From contig DASYCO010000057.1 of the NCBI GenBank assembly GCA_036500145.1, positions 1 to 64,000 on the forward strand: a DNA stretch of 64,000 nt. Direction: 5' to 3'. A program made the position numbers and the translations under genes. The notes under the pieces were generated by a model. The model had not been told where the DNA came from. It saw only the letters and a program-made list of their open reading frames with translations, and searched no databases. This document shows, piece by piece, positions 59,606 to 64,000 of this stretch (its first letter is position 1; each line of letters opens with the position of its first letter). Source of the DNA: CAMAVH01 sp036500145. GTDB taxonomy: Bacteria; Pseudomonadota; Alphaproteobacteria; SMXQ01.

Positions 59606-61327
59606 TTAGTTCGGGCCAGCGACTTCGCGCAGTTCGCTCAGCAAGTCGAGCGACGGCTCCCCGGTCGGCGGAAGGCCGGCCATCTCCTGATAATGCTTGA
59701 TCGCCGCGCGCGTCGGCGCGTCGAGTGTGCCGTTGGGCGCGCTTCGCGTCAGCGCGAGCTTGCGCAGCAAGGTCTGCAGCTCGACGATGTCCTTGCGCGC
59801 CAGGGCTTGCGGCGGCGTTGCCGGGGGAGTCGCCACAGTTGGCGCCGGAGGCGGCGCGGCGGGAGCGGCGCTCGCCGGCGGCAGCGACGCGCCGTGCGGC
59901 GCCGGCTGCTGGCCCGGCAGCATCTTGGATTCGAGCGCGATCATCCGCGTGCGCGCCGGCGTATAGCCGCTGTCGGCGGCCTGTCGATAGAGGCTGTAGG
60001 CGGCGTTGAGGTCGAGCGGGACGCCGAGGCCGTTCTCGTAGAGCTGGCCGAGGTTGTACTGCGCGTCGGGCAGGCCGCCTTCCGCGGCGCGGCGGAACCA
60101 GACCGCGGCGACGTCGTAGTCGCGCGGCGCGCCGCGGCCTTGGGCGGCGGCGACGCCAAGGTTGTACTGCGCGGCGACATGGCCCTGGTCGGCGGCGGCG
60201 CTATACCAGAAGTAGGCCATGGTCTGGTCCGCCGGCCGGCCAATGCCATGGTCGTAGATCACGCCGAGATTATATTGCGCGTTGGCGAGTCCCTGGACCG
60301 CGGCCTTCTCGAACAGGTCGGTGGCGGTCTTCTGGTCCTTTGGCAGCAGGCGGCCTTCCATCAGCAGGAGAGCGAGGTCGTGCTGGGCCTTGGGATCGCC
60401 CTTGGCGGCGTCGGCGCGCAGCTGCGCGACCAGTTGCGCGTCGCCGGGCGATGGCGTGGCCGCCGGTGGCTGGGCGGCGGCGACGGGCACGGCGGCGGCG
60501 GGCGTGAGCGATGTTGGCGGCTTGGTTGCGGCTGGCGTGGGTGCCATCGATAGGTCGGCGGCGCTTGCATCGGGGCCGCGCGTTTCATCCAGGTTGGCCA
60601 GCTGGATCGCAGGATCGGGCGCAGCAGCAGGGGCGGCATCGGGCGGCGCCGTGATGTCGACCGGCGCAGGAGCGGCGAGGGCGGGCAGCGGCGCTGCCGT
60701 CGCCAGTGTCGCTGCCGGCGTTGCCGCCGTCGCCGAGCTGGCGGGCAAAGGCAGGTCGACGGCCGCTGCCGCATGAGGCGGTGTCCCGAGGACCGCGTCG
60801 ACATCGGCCTCGACGTAAGAGGGCGGCGGCGGTTCTTCCATGTCGAACCAGAGCCAGACCAGCCCGCCGGCGGCGGCGAAGGAGAGGAAGAGCAGGCCGC
60901 CCGCCAATATGCCGAGGCCGCGGCGATAGGCTTGGCCCGGCGGCGGCGCCTTGACTGGCGCGTCGGGGGCGGGCGCGTCAGCGGCAGGCCCATGGGCCGC
61001 CCGTTCGGTCAAGCCGTCGAGCCTTGCCGTCATTGGCGTGACCAGCCGGGTGACATTGTCCTGCGCCGTCTGCAGCCGCGCTTCCAGGACGCCGAGGACT
61101 TGCTGGATCGCGGCTTGCGCTTCGGGATCGTCGAGCAAGGAGTCCGCGTCGGCCTCGCTCGCGTCTACGTCCTCGTCCTCGGACCAGGCTGGCGGCACGA
61201 CATGGCTGTCGGCGTTGGCCAGGATGGCGCGGTCGAGCCAGGCGGCGAGGGATAGGCCGTCGGCGTCGGCGGCGGCCTGCGCGCGGCGCTTCGTCGCGTC
61301 ATCCATGCCGCGCACGGTCCAGTCCAT
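59606..61327 (-). CDS. PodJ-like protein: N-terminal motif, TM, Sel1 repeats, PG-binding domain
   Basis: A 573-residue protein. Residues 1-36 carry a short motif (MDWTVRGMDDATKRRAQAAA then GLSLAAWLDRAI) like the PWSVKGI..R..A..AA...G..LGEWL start of alphaproteobacterial polar factors such as PodJ. A coiled-coil region spans about 70-110, a single TM segment 137-161 (GILAGGLLFLSFAAAGGLVW), an Ala/Pro-rich linker about 170-310, four Sel1 repeats about 315-455 (ANAQYNLGVIYDHGIGRPAD, DAQYNLGQLYENGLGVPLD) and a C-terminal peptidoglycan-binding domain (LTRSAPNGTLDAPTRAAIKH). The layout is a short version of PodJ. A role in polar or wall localisation is inferred. Confidence 0.83.
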   Translation of the reverse strand: MDWTVRGMDDATKRRAQAAADADGLSLAAWLDRAILANADSHVVPPAWSEDEDVDASEADADSLLDDPEAQAAIQQVLGVLEARLQTAQDNVTRLVTPMTARLDGLTERAAHGPAADAPAPDAPVKAPPPGQAYRRGLGILAGGLLFLSFAAAGGLVWLWFDMEEPPPPSYVEADVDAVLGTPPHAAAAVDLPLPASSATAATPAATLATAAPLPALAAPAPVDITAPPDAAPAAAPDPAIQLANLDETRGPDASAADLSMAPTPAATKPPTSLTPAAAVPVAAAQPPAATPSPGDAQLVAQLRADAAKGDPKAQHDLALLLMEGRLLPKDQKTATDLFEKAAVQGLANAQYNLGVIYDHGIGRPADQTMAYFWYSAAADQGHVAAQYNLGVAAAQGRGAPRDYDVAAVWFRRAAEGGLPDAQYNLGQLYENGLGVPLDLNAAYSLYRQAADSGYTPARTRMIALESKMLPGQQPAPHGASLPPASAAPAAPPPAPTVATPPATPPQALARKDIVELQTLLRKLALTRSAPNGTLDAPTRAAIKHYQEMAGLPPTGEPSLDLLSELREVAGPN

Positions 61328-61470
61328 TAGGAACGCCTCAGGAATGCGGCCGTCGTTGCTGGCCGCGTCGAGCGGAAATCGGAAAGGCGCAGATCCATGA
61401 TGGGACGCTCGGCAGCCGGAAAGGCGGACGGGACCGGTGCGGCGGCGCCGTCCGGCTCAGCCCGGAAGAT

Positions 61471-61998
61471 TCAATCGGAGAAGAGGCGGGAGAAGAAGCC
61501 CGGCCGGCGGCGTCCTTGCGGGTCGGGCCGTTCGTCGCCGGGGCCATGCTCGATGCGGTCGAGCCGCTCCGTCATGCGCATCATGGCGCGCTCGATCGGG
61601 TCGACGTCGATGCGGGCGTTGCCGCCGCCGTTCTCCTCGACCTGGGCCGAGAGCTTGGCGACCTTCTCGATGATCGGCGCCAGGGCTTCGGCGGTGCGCG
61701 CCTCGGTCTCTTCGATCTTGTTGGCGAGGCGGTTGATGCTTTCGAGCACGGCCTCGGGGGTCAGCGCCGGGGGCTTGGGCGTGGACGAGCCGGCCGGCAT
61801 GTCGGCCCCGTAGGACGCATAGTTCGACGGCGCGTAGACGGCCGGGCCGCTCGAGCTCTTGAGCTGCTGGGCGGCCGTGGCATGGATCGTCTGGCTGAGC
61901 CAGACGCCGAGGGGCAGGCCGGCCTTGCGCGCCGCCAGTTTCGCGGCCTCGCGGGCTTCGTGTTCGACGCCCTTTACGCTCCACGGAACATTGGACAT
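61471..61998 (-). CDS. Hypothetical protein with the PodJ-type N-terminal motif
   Basis: A 175-residue protein that I do not recognise beyond its start: VPWSVKGVEHEAREAAKLAA then RKAGLPLGVWLSQTIHA, the closest of three such proteins here to the PodJ start. A linker (SSSGPAVYAPSNYASYGADM) is followed by a predicted coiled coil (LESINRLANKIEETEARTAE to EKVAKLSAQVEENG), then IERAMMRMTERLDRIEHGPG and an Arg-rich end with GFFSRLFSD. There is no TM segment. It lies 143 bp upstream of the PodJ-like gene. Confidence 0.7.
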   Translation of the reverse strand: MSNVPWSVKGVEHEAREAAKLAARKAGLPLGVWLSQTIHATAAQQLKSSSGPAVYAPSNYASYGADMPAGSSTPKPPALTPEAVLESINRLANKIEETEARTAEALAPIIEKVAKLSAQVEENGGGNARIDVDPIERAMMRMTERLDRIEHGPGDERPDPQGRRRPGFFSRLFSD

Positions 61999-62163
61999 AC
62001 CGCTATGCTACCTTCAGTCATCTAAAATGCCCGACATAATGTTACGCAATACGCCGGTATGTAAAGGCTGGCGGGTTCCGGCCATCCGGCTTTTTATGAA
62101 CGCGGCGGGCAAGCGAAGACGAAAAGCCTAAAGCGCTACCCGGCCCTACCGGGCGCGCCGCAT

Positions 62164-62394
62164 TCAATCTTCGGTGAATTCGCCCGGCGCTTCGCGCGCG
62201 GCCTCTTCATGGTCGGCCACTGCATGAATCAGGCTGGCCAGCCAGGTCGCCATGGGGACATGGGCACGCCGCGCCGCGGCATTGGCCGCGGCCACCGCTT
62301 CCGGCGACAGGCCGGCGAGCCGCCAAAGTCCGGTGCCGTCCGCCGACGCGGCTGTCGGCTGGCTGTTCGGCTGGTCGTCGGGCAGGTCGGTCAT
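62164..62394 (-). CDS. Small protein with the PodJ-type N-terminal motif
   Basis: I use the ATG at 62394 (MTDLPDDQPNSQPTA, 76 residues), since the longer frame runs antisense through tRNA-Gln. The core GLWRLAGLSPEAVAAANAAA then RRAHVPMATWLASLIHAVAD matches the motif in the two genes downstream (W..GL, A..AA, WL..I). An acidic tail ends it. It may be a minimal version of the same module. Function is unknown. Confidence 0.65.
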   Translation of the reverse strand: MTDLPDDQPNSQPTAASADGTGLWRLAGLSPEAVAAANAAARRAHVPMATWLASLIHAVADHEEAAREAPGEFTED

Positions 62395-62525
62395 GGCGGC
62401 GGGGTCCGTCGGTGGGGCGTCAGCAGGGGGCAGACTAGCGCATTTCGGCGCTGAAATCTCCGGCGCGGAAAGGCGGTATTGCCAGTTGAGGGGGCCCGGC
62501 ATTGTCGCTATGGTCCGGCCCGCAT

Positions 62526-62600
62526 TGGGGCGTCGCCAAGCGGTAAGGCACCGGTTTTTGGTACCGGCATTCCCAGGTTCGAATCCTGGCGCCCCAGCCA
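62526..62600 (+). tRNA. tRNA-Gln (TTG anticodon)
   Basis: A 75 nt cloverleaf with acceptor TGGGGCG / CGCCCCA, discriminator G and encoded CCA (62598-62600). D loop CCAAGCGGTAAGGC, anticodon stem ACCGG / CCGG with loop TTTTTGGTA (anticodon TTG), and T arm CCCAGG TTCGAAT CCTGG. A terminator follows at 62650. Confidence 0.96.
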
Positions 62601-62969
62601 ACCAGTCTGCAGTTTGCGCGTCTCTCAGAGACTTTGCGGCAGAACTGCGAAAAAGCCCGCCAATGGCGGGCTTTTTTACGTTCGGAGTGACCCGGAGACC
62701 CGTTCTACAGCGATGGTATGGCCAGTTTTGGCCGAGCGTCTCCATTCGCGTTTTCGGGGGTGGCACCTCCATAAAGTGCTCAAGACGGCCACTGTGAATT
62801 TCATTGGATCGACAGAACAGTATTTTGATTTGTCTGCGGGGTTCCGCCCGACACTTGCCGTGAATGTGTCGCGGTCAGCACCCATCGACCACCCATGGCC
62901 GACGGGTTATCCTGCATCCTTAAATTATTGGGCCGCTAAGGCTTAAAAAAGCTATCAGGAGGGTGTGCA
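62601..62969. other. Intergenic region after tRNA-Gln
   Basis: Apart from the terminator at 62650, no gene is seen. It is AT-richer from 62790 on (ACAGTATTTTGATTTGTCTG) and ends with AGGAGGGTGTGCA, the ribosome site of the next gene. No integrase or att repeat is seen. Confidence 0.45.
62650..62679 (+). terminator. Rho-independent terminator after tRNA-Gln
   Basis: AAAAAGCCCGCC AAT GGCGGGCTTTTTTAC, a strong stem with a T run. Confidence 0.85.
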
Positions 62970-63728
62970 ATGGCTCGAGTTTGGGATCCTTTCCTCACCG
63001 AACAGGACAAGGCTCACCTCGCGGAGAGACGCGGCGGCGATCGACGCGTTGGCTTCGGCACGCGGCCTGCCATTCTCAACATCGACCTTTATCGCGGCGT
63101 GTTCGGCGACGCGAATGTGCCCTTGCTGGAAGGCACCAAGCTCTGGTCGGGGTACTGCGGCCCGGTTGGCTGGAACACAATTCCTCATGTCCAGCGGCTG
63201 CATCGCGAAGCACGGGCCGCCGGCATTCCGATCTGCCATGCCACGGGGCTTCTTGACGAAGAGTCCGGCATTCCCGGTTGGTCTCAGGCCATTCACGCCG
63301 CGTCCCCGCGCCGTATCCCTCTAAATGATGAGGCTGCGCGGGATCGTTTTGCGCGGCGCTACGACATTATCGACGAGGTCGCGCCACAAACTGGCGATGT
63401 AGTCGTGCGCAAGGCTTCGCCCAGCGCATTTTGGGGCACCTCACTTATCGCTGAGCTCGTGCGCCTGGGAATTGATACGCTGCTGGTGGCGGGCGAAAGT
63501 ACCAGCGGATGCGTGCGCGCGACCGTCGTCGATGCCGCCAGCTACCGTTTCCGCGTGCAGGTGATCGAGGACTGCGTATTCGACCGCCACGAAGCCTGCC
63601 ATGCCATCAACCTGTTCGACATGCATCAGAAATACGCCGATGTCATATCCATCGACGCGGCGGTGGACTATCTCCGCGATTTGAAGGGAGACACTGCTGC
63701 CCCGCGCCCCGCGTTGGTCAATTCGTGA
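62970..63728 (+). CDS. Isochorismatase-family hydrolase (N-carbamoylsarcosine amidase-like)
   Basis: A 252-residue cysteine hydrolase. The catalytic triad is visible as Asp39 in PAILNIDLYRGVF, Lys in VVVRKASPSAF, and Cys in GESTSGCVRATVVDA. The length and the NLFDMHQKYADVISIDAAVD end fit N-carbamoylsarcosine amidase/nicotinamidase-like enzymes, which hydrolyse amides or ureas. It follows tRNA-Gln, has a visibly lower GC content than neighbours, and a perfect AGGAGGG site. Its neighbour is a TctC-type binding protein, so uptake and hydrolysis of one compound may be linked. Confidence 0.9.
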   Translation: MARVWDPFLTEQDKAHLAERRGGDRRVGFGTRPAILNIDLYRGVFGDANVPLLEGTKLWSGYCGPVGWNTIPHVQRLHREARAAGIPICHATGLLDEESGIPGWSQAIHAASPRRIPLNDEAARDRFARRYDIIDEVAPQTGDVVVRKASPSAFWGTSLIAELVRLGIDTLLVAGESTSGCVRATVVDAASYRFRVQVIEDCVFDRHEACHAINLFDMHQKYADVISIDAAVDYLRDLKGDTAAPRPALVNS

Positions 63729-63792
63729 CGGCTTGCCGTTGACCTAAATGCCTGGTTAACGCGGCGCTCAATCACTCGTAGGCGTCCATTGA

Positions 63793-64000
63793 TCACTTGG
63801 CAGAATATTCGATGGCCTTCTGCACGATCGCATCCGGAATAGCATAGAGACGCGCCAGCAGCGTCGACATGTCCTCGGCGGTGCTCGGCATTACGTCCAA
63901 CCCCTGCTTTTCGGCTTCTGTCAAAAAATCCGCATCTTTCATGGTTGCCTGAAATCCCGTGCGCAGGGCTTGCAGCCGGTCGGATGGAATGCCCGGAGGT
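63793..64000 (-). CDS. TctC/Bug-type binding protein, C-terminal fragment at the window edge
   Basis: An open minus-strand frame enters from the right edge and ends with TGA at 63793-63795. Its last 68 residues include PPGIPSDRLQALRTGFQATM, DADFLTEAEKQGLDVMPS and LLARLYAIPDAIVQKAIEYS. This is the C-terminal pattern of tripartite tricarboxylate transporter binding proteins (PP.IP..R..ALR..F..TM.D..F..EA.KQGL). The rest lies outside the window. It is convergent with the isochorismatase-family gene. Confidence 0.8.
   Translation of the reverse strand, partial: PPGIPSDRLQALRTGFQATMKDADFLTEAEKQGLDVMPSTAEDMSTLLARLYAIPDAIVQKAIEYSAK

Noticed and set aside
62395..62772. N-terminal extension of the small minus-strand gene across tRNA-Gln
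   Set aside because: It would be antisense to a functional tRNA and its terminator; the ATG at 62394 gives the conserved module whole.

Overview
The window is high-GC chromosomal DNA from an alphaproteobacterium. The evidence is a CcrM-type GANTC methyltransferase, a separate F0 ATP synthase operon in the order I-B-E-F'-F, a PodJ-style N-terminal motif, a divergent dciA/mutY pair next to dsbA and smc, and the ispH-thrB-rnhA block. A Rhodospirillales-like member is my guess; the genus cannot be read from the sequence. Most of the window is conserved housekeeping DNA broken by three accessory stretches (about 28.0-33.5 kb, 47.5-56.5 kb and 62.6 kb to the end). There is no transposase, phage gene, rRNA or CRISPR array. 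One tRNA (Gln, TTG) is present.

1-11.8 kb: end of an M32 carboxypeptidase, a DUF1272 protein, thrC, an M16 peptidase, a GNAT acetyltransferase, YqgE, a DsbD/ScsB-like thiol-disulfide transporter, a peroxiredoxin, a lipoprotein, rnhA-thrB-ispH on the minus strand, a two-motif CDGSH Fe-S protein and another lipoprotein. 11.9-16.7 kb: a full glycine cleavage operon gcvT-gcvH-gcvPA-gcvPB behind a tandem glycine riboswitch and a good promoter. 16.8-18.6 kb: a methyltransferase and two DUF4168 paralogues. 18.8-26.8 kb (minus strand): atpI-B-E-F'-F, smc, a DsbA-like protein and dciA (DUF721), with mutY divergent.

28-33.5 kb: a tripartite-tricarboxylate-type binding protein without its permease, a solute-binding-fold protein without a signal peptide, SelO and a kelch protein. 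33.5-39 kb: ccrM with six GANTC sites packed upstream of it, a GIY-YIG nuclease gene lying inside a split palindromic element, rnhB, a Kef-type antiporter and a PA0069-type radical SAM protein. 39.4-47.5 kb: a bacterial voltage-gated channel with the filter TLEGWAD, a HerA-like ATPase, moaB, a lytic transglycosylase, a type 4 uracil-DNA glycosylase and ETF-ubiquinone oxidoreductase.

47.5-56.5 kb is the most system-like accessory block: a fused two-domain ABC permease, two tandem double-VOC proteins, two divergent paralogous iron/phosphonate-type binding proteins, and a ThDP-dependent enzyme. Its two divergent intergenic regions are copies of each other and share three conserved blocks, so the transcription units are probably co-regulated. 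No ATPase subunit is in the window. 56.9-62.5 kb: a TPR lipoprotein, ispE, and three successive minus-strand genes sharing one short N-terminal motif, the first of which looks like a small PodJ-like protein (TM segment, Sel1 repeats, peptidoglycan-binding domain). tRNA-Gln follows, then an isochorismatase-family hydrolase and a truncated second TctC-type binding protein at the right edge.

Several copies of a palindromic element (core CCTCGGGCTTGRCCCGAGG) lie in intergenic DNA at about 18.6, 35.1-35.6, 39.3 and 44.6 kb. One copy is split around the GIY-YIG gene.
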